Shown: positions 28,223 through 38,778, numbered from the stretch's first letter. The stretch: 64,000 nt of DNA from Prochlorococcus marinus str. MIT 9314 (GCF_000760035.1 NZ_JNAO01000012.1:177659-241658); one strand, 5' to 3'. The notes: generated by a model not told the origin, from the sequence alone. Numbers and translations: made by a program.

Positions 28223-29282
28223 GTGAATCGTATAAAATAGATATTAATTCTTTTGTCGTTTCTATATCTATACATGCATCTGTAATGCTTCTGCCAAACT
28301 GGAGATCTTCTTTTTTTAAAAGTTTTTGATTTCCTTCCTTCAAATGACTTTCAAGCATAACTCCTAATATATTTTTTTCACCATTACTAATTTGAGACGC
28401 TACATTTTTTAGCACTTCCGACTGTTTTCGGAAATCTTTATTGGAATTTCCATGACTACAATCAATCATCACTTTATACGGAAGATTACACTGCCTCAAT
28501 TCTGCTGAAATTCTTTGTACATGATCACTTGCGAAATTTGGGCCTTTTGAACCGCCCCTTAAAACTATATGTCCATCTGGATTTCCTGTAGTATTAACTA
28601 TAGAAGCCATTCCATTTTGATTTACACCTAAGAAGTGATGGGATTTAGAAGCTGACTGCATTGCATTAATTGCAGTAGTAAAAGAACCATCTGTTCCATT
28701 TTTAAAGCCTATAGGCATTGATAATCCTGATGCCATTTCTCTATGAGTTTGACTTTCTGTAGTCCGCGCACCTATGGCTGTCCAACTTATTAAATCAGCA
28801 ATATATTGAGGAACAATTGGATCTAGTAATTCTGTAGCAGAAGGTATGCCACGAGTTGCTAAATATGAAAGCAAACTTCTTGCCCTTCTTAAACCAGTAT
28901 TAATATCATAAGAATCATCCAGATGAGGATCATTTATCAATCCCTTCCAACCAATAGTTGTTCTTGGTTTTTCAAAATATACTCTCATAATTATTTCTAA
29001 TTTATCTTTATACATTTCTCGGAATTTTTCAATATATTTTGAATATTCCTTTGCCGCCTCAAGATCATGTATTGAACATGGACCCACAATGACTAAAAGC
29101 TTCTGGTCATTATGATGCAAAATATTTTGTATCGATCTTCTTGTTTTAGATACTGTATTAGCAGAGTCGTGATCTAAAGGTATATCATTATGTAATCTGC
29201 TTGGAGGTATTAATGGACGGGTTTCAAGAACATGTAAATCTGATGTCTTTTCTAAAGCTGAATTATTTGATGATGTCGTCAT
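28215..29282 (-). CDS. aroF: 3-deoxy-7-phosphoheptulonate (DAHP) synthase, type I
   Basis: The first enzyme of the shikimate pathway, joining phosphoenolpyruvate and erythrose 4-phosphate. The 355 residues match the type I AroF/G/H family: VGPCSIHDLEAAKEYS, MRVYFEKPRTTIGWKGLIND, ATRGIPSATELLDP, SWTAIGARTTESQTHREMAS, and MIDCSHGNSNKD. Whether its feedback inhibitor is Phe, Tyr or Trp cannot be told. aroE, a later step of the same pathway, is about 8 kb away. It is divergent from acnB with a 97-bp intergenic region. Confidence 0.93.
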   Translation of the reverse strand: MTTSSNNSALEKTSDLHVLETRPLIPPSRLHNDIPLDHDSANTVSKTRRSIQNILHHNDQKLLVIVGPCSIHDLEAAKEYSKYIEKFREMYKDKLEIIMRVYFEKPRTTIGWKGLINDPHLDDSYDINTGLRRARSLLSYLATRGIPSATELLDPIVPQYIADLISWTAIGARTTESQTHREMASGLSMPIGFKNGTDGSFTTAINAMQSASKSHHFLGVNQNGMASIVNTTGNPDGHIVLRGGSKGPNFASDHVQRISAELRQCNLPYKVMIDCSHGNSNKDFRKQSEVLKNVASQISNGEKNILGVMLESHLKEGNQKLLKKEDLQFGRSITDACIDIETTKELISILYDSLS

Positions 29283-29379
29283 TGATTAATTAAGAAGTTT
29301 GAATATTTAAAAAAGCATTTATGAATACTCTCCTTTTCAATATTAAAAATAACAATAGATTAGGCATTAAACCTTACTA

Positions 29380-31953
29380 ATGAAGAATTTGGAAACATTG
29401 CTAAAAGATTATGCAGATCATGAAGCTGAAAGAGCTGCCAAAGGTATACCTCCTTTACCTTTAAATGCTGAACAAACAAATTGTATTACAAAATTATTAG
29501 AACAAGATAGTACTTACGATTCATCTTATTTACTTGATTTACTAATTAATAGAGTACCCCCAGGAGTTGATGAGGCTGCTTACGTAAAAGCAAGCTGGCT
29601 CACGGCTATTGTTAATTCCGAAAAATATTGCAAATCAATTAATCCCGAAAAAGCAATTGAAATACTAGGAACAATGATAGGCGGATACAATGTAAATTCT
29701 TTGGTTGAAATACTTAAAGGAGAAAATAGTTTACTCGCTAAAAAAGCGGCAGAAGTTTTAAAAAATATTATTCTTGTTTACGACTCGGCTAATGAAATTT
29801 ATGAATTATCTCAAAATAATATTTATGCAAAAGAAGTTGTAAATAGTTGGGCAAATGCAGAATGGTTTATAAATAAAAAAGTTCTGGAGAAAGAGATTAC
29901 TTGTTTAGTATTTAAAGTTGACGGTGAGACAAACACAGACGACTTATCTCCAGCTGTACATGCAACAACACGCCCGGATATTCCAATGCATGCATTAGCT
30001 ATGTTGGAATTTAAAAAACCTGATGGACTAAAGATTCTTGATAATTTAAAAAAACAAAATATACCAATAGCTTATGTTGGAGATGTTGTTGGAACAGGGA
30101 GTTCTAGAAAATCTGCTATTAATTCTCTCATTTGGCATATAGGAGAAGATATCGCTTTTGTTCCCAACAAAAAAACAGGTGGAATAATAATTGGCAGCAA
30201 AATAGCCCCAATTTTCTTCAATACTGCACAAGATTCAGGAGCTTTACCTATAGAAGCTGACGTATCTCAAATGAAAACAGGAGATATTATTAAAATCTAT
30301 CCCTATAAAGGCATTATTAAAAAAATTAAAAAAGATTCAAATACTGAAGAATTAATCAGCAAATTCGAGTTGTATCCATCAACTCTTACTGATGAAATTC
30401 AAGCTGGCGGAAGAATTAATCTTATGATTGGAAGATCTCTTACGGACAAAATTAGAAACAAATTAGATTATCAACCAAGTGAAATATTTACTAGACCACA
30501 AACTCCAACCGAAAGTAGTGCCGGATTTACTCAAGCTCAAAAAATAGTAGGCAAAGCATGCGGTTTAGATGGAGTTAGGCCAGGAATGACCTGTGAGCCA
30601 ATTATGACCACAGTTGGTAGTCAAGATACTACTGGTCCTATGACTAGAGATGAATTAAAAGAATTAGCTTGTTTAGGCTTTACTGCAGATTTAGTGATGC
30701 AAAGTTTTTGTCATACAGCTGCATATCCTAAACCAGTAGATCTACTTACCCATAAAGAATTACCTGATTTTATATCTCAAAGAGGTGGAGTAGCTCTTAA
30801 GCCCGGAGACGGCATCATTCATAGCTGGCTTAACAGAATGCTTCTCCCTGATACTGTTGGCACAGGTGGAGATAGTCATACAAGATTTCCCCTTGGCATT
30901 TCATTTCCTGGAGGCTCAGGCATTGTTGCATTTGCCGCTGCAATAGGATCAATGCCATTAAATATGCCGGAATCTGTGCTGGTTAAATTTAAGGGAGAAT
31001 TATTACCAGGAATTACTCTTAGAGATTTAGTTAATGCAATCCCTCTCTTCGCTATTAAAAAAGGACTATTAACTGTTGAGAAAGAAAATAAGAAAAATAT
31101 ATTCAACGGGAAAATTATGGAAATTGAGGGATTACCAAACCTAAAACTTGAACAAGCTTTTGAACTTACTGATGCTACTGCAGAACGCTCATGCGCTGGA
31201 AGCACAATACTTTTATCCCAAGAAACTGTTCAAGAATATTTAAAAAGCAATATTTGCCTGCTAGAAAAAATGATCGAGAGCAATTATGAAGATTCAAAAT
31301 CGATTTCAAGAAGAATAAATGATATGAAAAATTGGTTAAATAAACCATCATTAATTCAACCAGATTCAAACGCTCAGTATGAAGAAATCATTGAAATTGA
31401 TTTAGCAAAAGTAACACAACCAATAGTTGCTTGCCCTAATGATCCAGATAATGTAAAAGAAATCACTGATGTTGCAAATACAAATATTGACGAGGTTTTT
31501 ATAGGTTCTTGCATGACAAATATTGGTCATTACAGGGCAGCTGCAAAAGTTCTTGAAGGAGTACAAAATTTAAAAGCTAAATTATGGATTTGTCCACCAA
31601 CAAAAATGGATGAAGAAACTCTAAAAGCTGAAGGCTACTATAAAATATTTGAAGATTGTGGTGCAAGATTAGAGTTGCCAGGCTGTTCTTTATGTATGGG
31701 AAATCAAGCTAGAGTTGATGAAGGTTCTGTAGTATTTTCTACCAGTACAAGAAATTTTGACAATAGACTTGGCAAAAATGCGCAAGTATTTTTAGGGAGT
31801 GCAGAGCTGGCAGCAGTTTGTGCACTGCTTGGAAAAATACCTGAAATAGAAGAATATCAGGATATTACTAAAAATAAAATTAATCCATATTCAGATGAAC
31901 TTTATCGCTATCTTCAATTTGATGAAATACACGATTTCAGCTTGACAAAGTAA
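29380..31953 (+). CDS. acnB: Aconitate hydratase B (bifunctional aconitase 2)
   Basis: AcnB isomerises citrate and isocitrate in the incomplete cyanobacterial TCA cycle, supplying 2-oxoglutarate for ammonia assimilation. The 857 residues begin with the HEAT-like helical domain specific to AcnB, followed by the swivel domain (GDVVGTGSSRKSAINSLIWH) and the catalytic domains. The [4Fe-4S] cysteines lie in VGSQDTTGPMTRDELKELAC-type context and in GSCMTNIGHYRAA and CSLCMGNQARV. The length and domain order are normal. clcA follows by 9 bp. Confidence 0.96.
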   Translation: MKNLETLLKDYADHEAERAAKGIPPLPLNAEQTNCITKLLEQDSTYDSSYLLDLLINRVPPGVDEAAYVKASWLTAIVNSEKYCKSINPEKAIEILGTMIGGYNVNSLVEILKGENSLLAKKAAEVLKNIILVYDSANEIYELSQNNIYAKEVVNSWANAEWFINKKVLEKEITCLVFKVDGETNTDDLSPAVHATTRPDIPMHALAMLEFKKPDGLKILDNLKKQNIPIAYVGDVVGTGSSRKSAINSLIWHIGEDIAFVPNKKTGGIIIGSKIAPIFFNTAQDSGALPIEADVSQMKTGDIIKIYPYKGIIKKIKKDSNTEELISKFELYPSTLTDEIQAGGRINLMIGRSLTDKIRNKLDYQPSEIFTRPQTPTESSAGFTQAQKIVGKACGLDGVRPGMTCEPIMTTVGSQDTTGPMTRDELKELACLGFTADLVMQSFCHTAAYPKPVDLLTHKELPDFISQRGGVALKPGDGIIHSWLNRMLLPDTVGTGGDSHTRFPLGISFPGGSGIVAFAAAIGSMPLNMPESVLVKFKGELLPGITLRDLVNAIPLFAIKKGLLTVEKENKKNIFNGKIMEIEGLPNLKLEQAFELTDATAERSCAGSTILLSQETVQEYLKSNICLLEKMIESNYEDSKSISRRINDMKNWLNKPSLIQPDSNAQYEEIIEIDLAKVTQPIVACPNDPDNVKEITDVANTNIDEVFIGSCMTNIGHYRAAAKVLEGVQNLKAKLWICPPTKMDEETLKAEGYYKIFEDCGARLELPGCSLCMGNQARVDEGSVVFSTSTRNFDNRLGKNAQVFLGSAELAAVCALLGKIPEIEEYQDITKNKINPYSDELYRYLQFDEIHDFSLTK

Positions 31954-31962
31954 TCATGGACC

Positions 31963-33321
31963 ATGCCAAATTTTATAAAAGATAATATTCAAAAAACAAG
32001 TAATAATTCTTCTCGTAGCATCAAAAAATTATTAAAACAAAAATCTCTAGTCGTTGCATTTTCGCTCTTATTAACGGGTCTGGGGGCTTCAATGACAAGC
32101 ATTTCTTTTAAAACTGGAATCTATTTTATTAATAATTGGAGATTAGCATTATTAGACCAATTCCCATCTATTACGGTCTTACCTATTTTTGGAGCTGTAG
32201 GAGGAGCTATTGCAGGATATTTGATCAAAAATATAGCACCTGCCGCAAAAGGTTCAGGTGTGAGTCAAATCATGGGTTTCTTAAGACATAAAAAAGTTCC
32301 AATGAATTTAAAAGTAGGATTAGTAAAGCTCATATCAGGAATTATTGCGATTGGTAGTGGATTCCCTTTGGGTCCAGAAGGTCCATCAGTTCAAATGGGA
32401 GGATCTGTAGCTTGGCAAATGGCAAAGTGGCTCAAAGCTCCTACAGCTTTCAGAAGAGTAATAGTAGCAGCAGGTGGTGGAGCTGGAATAGCTGCAGTAT
32501 TTAGCGCTCCATTAGGAGGGTTTATCTATGCAATAGAGGAGTTATTAAACTCTGCTAGACCAGTTATTTTACTATTAGTAGTAATTACAACTTTTATTGC
32601 AGATTCATCTGCGGATATTATTCAAGCCTTGGGTTTAGATCCTAAAGCAGGAGGCTTTGATTTTAACCTCGGATTTTTGATTCAAAAAGAATATAACCCA
32701 TCAGTTTTTTTCTTACCTATTGATTTTATTTACTTAGTTTTATTAGGAATAATTATTGGGATATTTGCAGAATTGTACAGCAGATATGTTTTATTAATGC
32801 AAAATCTTGGGAAAAAGTGGTATAAAAATAAATTTGTTTTAAAAATGAGTATCTGTGGACTTATTTTAGGAAGTATCTACTCTTTCTTACCCAGTACGTT
32901 TCATAATTTAGATGAATTACAGAAAATAATAGCCGAACAAAATACAAGTATTGGAATTGCTTTATTAGCAGTTTTAGTACTATTTATCACGACAGGTTTA
33001 GCTGCAGCATCTGGCGCTCCTGGAGGATTATTCTATCCAATGCTCACTTTAGGAGGGTCAATCGGACTAATAATGGGGAGCTGGGTGGAAATTGCTACCG
33101 GACATGCACCAAGTACATACATTTTTGCGGGAATGGGAGCTTTCGTAGCAGGATGTTCGCGAACGCCAATAACAGCAATGTTTTTAGCTTTTGCTTTAAC
33201 AAAAAATTTATTAATAATGAAACCTGTGTTAATCAGCTGCATTGCCAGTTTCTTAGTAGCAAGAGCTTTTAATGAAGAATCAATTTATGAAAGACAAATA
33301 CTAATAGAATTAGAAAACTAA
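31963..33321 (+). CDS. clcA: ClC-family chloride channel/antiporter
   Basis: A polytopic membrane protein of 452 residues in the ClC family, which moves chloride passively or in exchange for protons. The three selectivity-filter motifs are visible: KGSGVSQI, GSGFPLGPEGPSVQMGG (containing the gating glutamate of GxEGP), and ASGAPGGLFYPML. The presence of the gating Glu fits either a channel or a Cl-/H+ antiporter. There is no C-terminal CBS pair. It follows acnB by 9 bp and is convergent with purU. Confidence 0.9.
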   Translation: MPNFIKDNIQKTSNNSSRSIKKLLKQKSLVVAFSLLLTGLGASMTSISFKTGIYFINNWRLALLDQFPSITVLPIFGAVGGAIAGYLIKNIAPAAKGSGVSQIMGFLRHKKVPMNLKVGLVKLISGIIAIGSGFPLGPEGPSVQMGGSVAWQMAKWLKAPTAFRRVIVAAGGGAGIAAVFSAPLGGFIYAIEELLNSARPVILLLVVITTFIADSSADIIQALGLDPKAGGFDFNLGFLIQKEYNPSVFFLPIDFIYLVLLGIIIGIFAELYSRYVLLMQNLGKKWYKNKFVLKMSICGLILGSIYSFLPSTFHNLDELQKIIAEQNTSIGIALLAVLVLFITTGLAAASGAPGGLFYPMLTLGGSIGLIMGSWVEIATGHAPSTYIFAGMGAFVAGCSRTPITAMFLAFALTKNLLIMKPVLISCIASFLVARAFNEESIYERQILIELEN

Positions 33322-33331
33322 GAAACTATCT

Positions 33332-34186
33332 TCAATCAAAAACAGCAGTTTTGCTGTTATAAACAAATACTTGATGATTTAGATGTAATCTCACTGCTCT
33401 TGCTAGAGCTATTCTTTCAATATCTCTGCCTTTTCTAATCAAATCATCAACTTCATCCCTATGACTTACATTAACTGTACATTGCTCTATTATCGGGCCT
33501 TCATCAAGATCTTCAGTAACATAGTGAGCAGTAGCGCCGATTAATTTAACACCTCTCTTCCATGCTCTATGATATGGTTGCCCACCCTTAAATGCAGGTA
33601 AGAAAGAATGATGAATATTTATTATTGAAGAATACTTTTTTAAAAAAGAGTCACTCAAAATTTGCATATATTTGGCTAATACAACAAGATCAATGTCATA
33701 TTCTTTTAGTAAATTTAAAAATTGATCTTCAACAATAGTTTTATCAAATTTAAAGGTATCAATATGGACAAATTTTGCATTAAAATCATCTGCAATATTT
33801 TCAAGATGAGAATGATTTGAAATTATTAAAGGAACTTTCATTTTGAGTTCTCCATTTCTTACTCGCCAAAGTAAATCAATCAAACAATGATTTTGTTTAC
33901 TCACGAAAATAGCAACATTTGGGATTTCATCAGAATAATTTATGTTAAATTGTCCATCTACTTCATCTGCAATTTTTTCAAATTCTTTATAAATTTCATC
34001 CCTATTAAAAGATACATTGTTACTATTCCATTCAATTCGACTAAGAAACAAACCTGCATCTTGATCTGTATGATGATCAGAATGTTTTATGTTGCCACCG
34101 TAATTTGAAATCCAACTTGTGAGTAAACTTACAAGGCCAGGACGATCGGGACAAACAATTTTGAATATAATTGAAGGATGTTCCAA
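33332..34186 (-). CDS. purU: Formyltetrahydrofolate deformylase
   Basis: PurU hydrolyses 10-formyl-THF to formate and THF, balancing one-carbon pools. The 284 residues have an N-terminal ACT domain (IVCPDRPGLVSLLTSWI, about 9-90) and a C-terminal formyl-hydrolase domain with NIHHSFLPAFKGGQPYHRAW and GATAHYVTEDLDEGPIIEQ, which contain the catalytic Asn/His/Asp trio. The combination of ACT plus hydrolase separates PurU from PurN. In cyanobacteria it may support photorespiratory one-carbon recycling together with gcvT, which is an inference. Confidence 0.95.
   Translation of the reverse strand: MEHPSIIFKIVCPDRPGLVSLLTSWISNYGGNIKHSDHHTDQDAGLFLSRIEWNSNNVSFNRDEIYKEFEKIADEVDGQFNINYSDEIPNVAIFVSKQNHCLIDLLWRVRNGELKMKVPLIISNHSHLENIADDFNAKFVHIDTFKFDKTIVEDQFLNLLKEYDIDLVVLAKYMQILSDSFLKKYSSIINIHHSFLPAFKGGQPYHRAWKRGVKLIGATAHYVTEDLDEGPIIEQCTVNVSHRDEVDDLIRKGRDIERIALARAVRLHLNHQVFVYNSKTAVFD
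33337..33358 (-). terminator. Probable intrinsic terminator at the end of purU
   Basis: On the minus strand the purU 3' end forms a perfect 7-bp stem AACAGCA/TGCTGTT around a 4-base loop (plus coordinates 33341-33358), followed by a T run that continues into the last codons. The structure lies inside the final coding bases of purU, which is unusual but plausible in such compact DNA. It lacks a T run in the plus orientation, so it would not terminate clcA. Confidence 0.4.
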
Positions 34187-34234
34187 AAAATCTTTAACTA
34201 TTAAGTCAAATAAGCAAGTATATCTAATATATCA

Positions 34235-35317
34235 ATGAAAAGCTTAAAAGAAAATTTTCAAAAAGCAAACATAGTTATTATTGGATCAGGGATTATTGGA
34301 AAATTTAACGCCTTAGAATTATCAGAATTAGGTTTCCAAGTAACGATAATAGATCCAACTCAACTCCAAAATAGTAGCAATGCAGCTTTAGGCTTGCTAA
34401 TGGGTAATATGTATCAAAAAAGACGTGGTAGAAGCTGGGATCTCAGGAAACAAAGCATTGAATTATGGCCACAATGGATTACGTTCCTACAAAAATTTAA
34501 TTATGAATTAAATATCGAAAAACCATTAATACAACTAACTACTAATGAAGAAAAGTTTAAAAAATTAGAGAAATTTGTTTTTGAAAATAATGATCCAGGG
34601 TTATTAATTTTAGAAAGAGACTCAATATTAGTCGAGAATATAAATAAAGCCTTCCAAACAAAAAATATAAAAGGAATGATCTCCTTCAAAGATGGAAGAA
34701 TAAATGCATTATCGTTACTTCAAACATTAGATAAATATCTAAAACATAAAAAAGTAAATTATTTGCAGGCAGAAATAATAAAAATCAGAAGATCAAACAA
34801 TCAATGGATTTCTACAACAAGGAATAATGAAAATATAAAATCTGACATGGTTATTTTGTGTAATTCATTAAAAGCGATTGATTTAATAGATTACCAATCT
34901 CACAACATCAAATTAAAGCCTGTTTTAGGTCAAGCTATGGAAATTGAGATTAATGATGCAGAAGTTGATTTGTTATCGCTGCCAAAACAATTCAATATCA
35001 ATGGTAAAAATATAATTCCTAAATCAAAAAATAAGCTAATTATTGGATCAACTGACGAATATAGTACTAAGCCAGAAAAAAATACATTCGGAAAACTCAC
35101 AAATTTTCTCGATAAAAAACCACAATGGCTGGAGAAAGGAAAAATTTCTAAAAAGTGGTACGGAATTAGGTCAAGACCAAATGGTGAACCTTCACCAATA
35201 ATGAAAAATCTTGAAGATGGACTAATTATATGTACAGGTTTTTATAAAAATGGGATTCTACTGGCTCCAGCTTGTTCTAAATGGGTTGCTAATGAAGTTA
35301 AAAATTACCTTTACTAA
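34235..35317 (+). CDS. FAD-dependent amino-acid oxidoreductase (DAO family)
   Basis: A 360-residue member of the DAO family, which includes D-amino acid dehydrogenase, glycine oxidase (ThiO) and sarcosine oxidase. The FAD-binding Rossmann motif [16 protein letters not shown] starts at about residue 13, followed by the acidic strand end VTIIDP. The C-terminal segment [18 protein letters not shown] and the [17 protein letters not shown] region match the FAD-contacting end of this family. The exact substrate is not evident. The gene lies between divergent purU and convergent dnaK, overlapping dnaK by 4 bp. Confidence 0.8.
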   Translation: MKSLKENFQKANIVIIGSGIIGKFNALELSELGFQVTIIDPTQLQNSSNAALGLLMGNMYQKRRGRSWDLRKQSIELWPQWITFLQKFNYELNIEKPLIQLTTNEEKFKKLEKFVFENNDPGLLILERDSILVENINKAFQTKNIKGMISFKDGRINALSLLQTLDKYLKHKKVNYLQAEIIKIRRSNNQWISTTRNNENIKSDMVILCNSLKAIDLIDYQSHNIKLKPVLGQAMEIEINDAEVDLLSLPKQFNINGKNIIPKSKNKLIIGSTDEYSTKPEKNTFGKLTNFLDKKPQWLEKGKISKKWYGIRSRPNGEPSPIMKNLEDGLIICTGFYKNGILLAPACSKWVANEVKNYLY

Positions 35318-37221
35318 TCTTTTGTTTCAGTGAAGTCTGCATCAATTACATCATCTCCACCTTTTTCATTTGAATCACTCTGATCAGAACCGCCTGCTGC
35401 GCCAGGTGATGGTGGCTGATTGCCTGGTTGCTGATAAACAGATGAACCAACTGCATAAAGTTCTTGCTGGAGTTCTTCAAGAAGTTTTTTCATTGATTCA
35501 TAATCTTCTTTTGAAGTAGCCTCTTTTAAAGCATTACTTTTTTCTTCAACTTTAGACTTTGCTGCAGCATCAATTTTGTCACCTAGCTCGCCAAGTTGCT
35601 TTTCTGTCTGATAGACAAGTGTTTCAGCTTGATTTTTTAGATCAATTTTTTCTCTTTTTTCTTTATCTGCAGATGCATTTGATTCAGCATCTTTTACCAT
35701 TTTTTCTACTTCATTATCAGATAGAGTAGAAGCACCAGTGATAGAAATACTTTGCTCTTTGCCACTTCCTTTATCTTTAGCAGTAACACTAAGAATTCCA
35801 TTTGCATCAATATCAAATGTAACTTCAATTTGCGGAACACCTCTTGGTGCTGAAGGTATACCGTCCAATCTAAAAGTTCCTAAACTTTTGTTATCAGACG
35901 CCATCTCTCTTTCACCCTGTAGAACGTGTATTTCTACATTTGTTTGACCGTCTACAGCAGTTGAATATGTTTCAGATTTCTTGGTAGGCACTGTAGTATT
36001 TCGATTTATCATTTTTGTCATTACTCCTCCTAAAGTCTCAACACCCAAAGAAAGTGGAGTAACGTCAAGCAACAATATATCTTTAACCTCTCCTGCTAAA
36101 ACTCCTCCCTGAATTGCAGCACCAACAGCTACTACCTCATCAGGGTTTACAGTTTGATTTGGTTCTTTACCAATTATTTTTTTAACTAAATCTAAAACAG
36201 CAGGAATTCTAGATGAGCCTCCCACCATAACAACTTCATCGATTTCACTAGTAGAAATTTTTGCATCACTTATGGCCCTCTCAACTGGAGTCTTACACCT
36301 ATCAATTAAAGAAGCTGCTAATTCCTCGAACTTTGCTCTAGTAAGATTCAAATCCAAATGTTTTGGTCCTTCGGGCGTAGCTGTTATAAAAGGTAAATTT
36401 ATTTCACTTTGCGTAGCATTTGAGAGCTCTATTTTTGCTTTTTCTGCAGCTTCAGTCAATCTTTGCAAAGCTTGCTTATCTTGCCTGAGATCAATACCCT
36501 CATTTGATTTAAAAGTATTAGCTAAGTGATCTACAATGCATCTGTCAAAATCATCACCACCTAAATGTGTATCTCCAGATGTAGATAAAACTTCAGTTAC
36601 TCCATCACCAGCTTCAATAACTGAGACGTCAAATGTTCCTCCTCCTAAATCAAAAACAAGAATTTTTTCATTTTCTTTGTCCAAACCATATGCTAAAGCT
36701 GCAGCTGTTGGCTCATTAACAATTCTAAGAACTTCTAAACCTGCAATCTTTCCAGCATCTTTCGTAGCTTGTCTTTGGGAATCATTAAAATAAGCTGGAA
36801 CTGTAATTACAGCCTGTGTAACTTTGTCACCAAGATATTTACCTGCATCATCTGCTAACTTTCTTAAAACTTGAGAACTCACCTCTTCAGGAGAAAACTG
36901 CTTATCCAAAACAGGACATTTTAATTTGACGCTAGAACCAGATTTTTCAACGGAATAGCTAACTTCTTTAGATTCTTCATTAACTTCATCAACTCTTCTA
37001 CCAACAAAACGTTTTGCAGAATAAAAAGTATTTTCAGGATTCATTACAGCTTGTCTTTTTGCTATTTGTCCAACAAGCTGATCTTGATTTTTTGTATATG
37101 CAACAACTGATGGAGTAGTTCTGAAACCCTCAGCATTTGCTATTACAGTAGGCTTGCCACCTTCCATAACAGCGACACAACTGTTAGTTGTGCCTAAATC
37201 AATTCCTACTACCTTACCCAT
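35314..37221 (-). CDS. dnaK: Molecular chaperone DnaK (Hsp70, DnaK2 type)
   Basis: The main Hsp70, which folds and protects proteins with DnaJ and GrpE. From [20 protein letters not shown] it is 635 residues. The nucleotide-binding domain has [15 protein letters not shown] and [10 protein letters not shown]; the substrate domain follows; the tail is a Gly/Pro/Gln-rich segment ending [13 protein letters not shown], typical of the cyanobacterial DnaK2 form. ATG 37221 is chosen; a longer frame to 37284 would add 21 residues before the invariant N-terminus. The 117-bp region to divergent aroE holds its promoter; I see no CIRCE operator there. Confidence 0.97.
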   Translation of the reverse strand: MGKVVGIDLGTTNSCVAVMEGGKPTVIANAEGFRTTPSVVAYTKNQDQLVGQIAKRQAVMNPENTFYSAKRFVGRRVDEVNEESKEVSYSVEKSGSSVKLKCPVLDKQFSPEEVSSQVLRKLADDAGKYLGDKVTQAVITVPAYFNDSQRQATKDAGKIAGLEVLRIVNEPTAAALAYGLDKENEKILVFDLGGGTFDVSVIEAGDGVTEVLSTSGDTHLGGDDFDRCIVDHLANTFKSNEGIDLRQDKQALQRLTEAAEKAKIELSNATQSEINLPFITATPEGPKHLDLNLTRAKFEELAASLIDRCKTPVERAISDAKISTSEIDEVVMVGGSSRIPAVLDLVKKIIGKEPNQTVNPDEVVAVGAAIQGGVLAGEVKDILLLDVTPLSLGVETLGGVMTKMINRNTTVPTKKSETYSTAVDGQTNVEIHVLQGEREMASDNKSLGTFRLDGIPSAPRGVPQIEVTFDIDANGILSVTAKDKGSGKEQSISITGASTLSDNEVEKMVKDAESNASADKEKREKIDLKNQAETLVYQTEKQLGELGDKIDAAAKSKVEEKSNALKEATSKEDYESMKKLLEELQQELYAVGSSVYQQPGNQPPSPGAAGGSDQSDSNEKGGDDVIDADFTETKD

Positions 37222-37338
37222 GGGTAAATTCTTTATATTTGTTATTACCCATAATCGGTCATTGACGTCATTATTGTTACTCAAAGACGGGGTGTGGTTC
37301 CCGAACAGATCATTACTTTTAAGGTTACAATTCTAAAT
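37222..37338. promoter_or_regulatory. Divergent regulatory region between dnaK and aroE
   Basis: This 117-bp stretch must carry promoters in both directions. It contains the 8-bp palindrome TGACGTCA at 37263-37270 and a short inverted repeat GTTC-CC-GAAC at 37298-37307 within an unusually G/C-rich patch for this genome (37287-37306). No CIRCE element is seen. Function is inferred from position. Confidence 0.35.
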
Positions 37339-38199
37339 ATGATTTCAAGTAAGACATCTTTCATAGCATTAATTGGCAATCCAATAAGTCATTCTTTGTC
37401 ACCAATTATGCAAAATGCTGCCCTTCAATATTTAGGCTTAGATTTAATATATATTGCTATACCTTGTAAAGGTGAAGATCTAGAATTAGTTCTTAATTCT
37501 TTTAAAAAGATTAATTGCAAGGGTTTAAACATTACAATTCCACACAAAGAAAAAGTAATTAACCTTTGTAGTGAAATCTCCCCTATTGCTAACAAACTTA
37601 AAGCAATTAATACACTTAAATTAAATTCTGAAAAAGAATGGAGCGCAACTAATACCGATGTAGAGGGATTTATTTATCCATTAAAAAATTTAAAATTAGC
37701 AATGAAAAAAGCAATAGTTCTTGGCTCCGGAGGTGCAGCAAGATCTGTTATTCAAGGTTTAATAAATTTAAATCTTTCAACAATTTCAGTAATATCACGA
37801 AACAAATCATCTCTATATGAATTAATAAAAAACTTTGATAATCAAATTCAATTGCAGGGTTTTTTAAATAATGATGAACAAGCCCAAATTTTAATTAGGG
37901 AAGCAGATTTGATTGTAAATACAACACCAGCAGGGATGAAAACAACCAAATATGAAAATAATGTAATGCCATATGGCGAAGCTTTTTGGAGTGCTCTTAA
38001 TTCAAAGACAATTGTTTACGATTTAATCTATAATCCTGCCCCAACTCCTTTATTAAAATTTAGCTCCAAAAAAGGATGCTTCACTATAAATGGCGTGGAA
38101 ATGCTTGTTGCTCAAGGAATGAAATCATTATCATTTTGGACAGATGGTTTAGAAGTGCCTTTTGATGTAATGAATGACGCACTAAAAAAATATCTTTAA
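37339..38199 (+). CDS. aroE: Shikimate 5-dehydrogenase
   Basis: AroE reduces 3-dehydroshikimate with NADPH. From ATG 37339 the protein has 286 residues. It starts MISSKTSFIALIGNPISHSL and contains the shikimate-binding serines in GNPISHSLSP, the catalytic Lys in LNITIPHKEKV, the NADP loop VLGSGGAARSVIQGL, and the C-terminal GVEMLVAQGMKS. An upstream GTG/ATG at 37294 would add 15 unlike residues and is not used. It is divergent from dnaK. Confidence 0.95.
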   Translation: MISSKTSFIALIGNPISHSLSPIMQNAALQYLGLDLIYIAIPCKGEDLELVLNSFKKINCKGLNITIPHKEKVINLCSEISPIANKLKAINTLKLNSEKEWSATNTDVEGFIYPLKNLKLAMKKAIVLGSGGAARSVIQGLINLNLSTISVISRNKSSLYELIKNFDNQIQLQGFLNNDEQAQILIREADLIVNTTPAGMKTTKYENNVMPYGEAFWSALNSKTIVYDLIYNPAPTPLLKFSSKKGCFTINGVEMLVAQGMKSLSFWTDGLEVPFDVMNDALKKYL

Positions 38200-38261
38200 A
38201 AAAAATAATCCTATTTTTCAAGAAATTGCCCATCATAATGTATCGTAAATAATGAACAGAC

Positions 38262-38284
38262 GCTCATCACACTAACTCATGAGC
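38262..38284 (+). promoter_or_regulatory. Hairpin in the rpsF 5' leader
   Basis: A 6-bp inverted repeat GCTCAT (38262-38267) and ATGAGC (38279-38284) with an 11-base loop lies 20 bases before the rpsF start. Ribosomal protein S6 genes in many bacteria carry an S6:S18-binding leader, but the diagnostic CCG element is not seen in this loop, so the role is open. Confidence 0.25.
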
Positions 38285-38304
38285 CAAAGACCTTGTCTGA
38301 AACT

Positions 38305-38775
38305 ATGAATGATCAACAATCTTATTACGAAACCATGTATATCCTCCGCCCAGACATTGCGGAAGATGAAGTAGCTAATCACATTGATAAATACAATAAG
38401 CTTTTAGAAGAATTTGGCGGTACAATTCTCGATAGTCAAATGAGAGGTAAGAGAAGATTAGCTTATCAAATAGCAAAACATAGAGAAGGCATTTACGTGC
38501 AACTTAGTCATCAAGGTGATGGGCAACATATTTTCAAAATTGAAAAAGCAATGAGACTAAGTGAAGATGTTATTAGATACATGACCGTTAAACAAGAAGG
38601 TCTCTTACCAACTCCAAAAGCCTCAAACAAGAGTTCATCTCAATCAGAGAATAAAGATAATAAAGATGATCAAGATGCCAAAGTTGCATCTAAAGAAAAA
38701 CAACCAGTAACAACTGGAGATAATTCAACTTCTGGGAAAGCTGATGCCGAAACTAAAGAAAATACAGAATCTTAA
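38305..38775 (+). CDS. rpsF: 30S ribosomal protein S6
   Basis: S6 binds 16S rRNA as a partner of S18 in the small-subunit platform. The 156-residue product from ATG 38305 starts [20 protein letters not shown] and has the S6 core (about 8-95) including [20 protein letters not shown] and [12 protein letters not shown]. The last 50 residues are a Lys/Asp/Ser/Glu-rich disordered extension that bacterial S6 of usual length lacks. A TTG four codons upstream (38293) is an alternative start. It is convergent with argG, 3 bp apart. Confidence 0.95.
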   Translation: MNDQQSYYETMYILRPDIAEDEVANHIDKYNKLLEEFGGTILDSQMRGKRRLAYQIAKHREGIYVQLSHQGDGQHIFKIEKAMRLSEDVIRYMTVKQEGLLPTPKASNKSSSQSENKDNKDDQDAKVASKEKQPVTTGDNSTSGKADAETKENTES

Positions 38776-38778
38776 ATT

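Noticed and set aside
37222..37284. 21-residue N-terminal extension of DnaK
   Set aside because: DnaK proteins begin at [10 protein letters not shown]; the extra codons lie in the divergent promoter region.
37294..37338. 15-residue extension of AroE
   Set aside because: It covers the dnaK/aroE regulatory gap and does not resemble the family; ATG 37339 begins a normal AroE.
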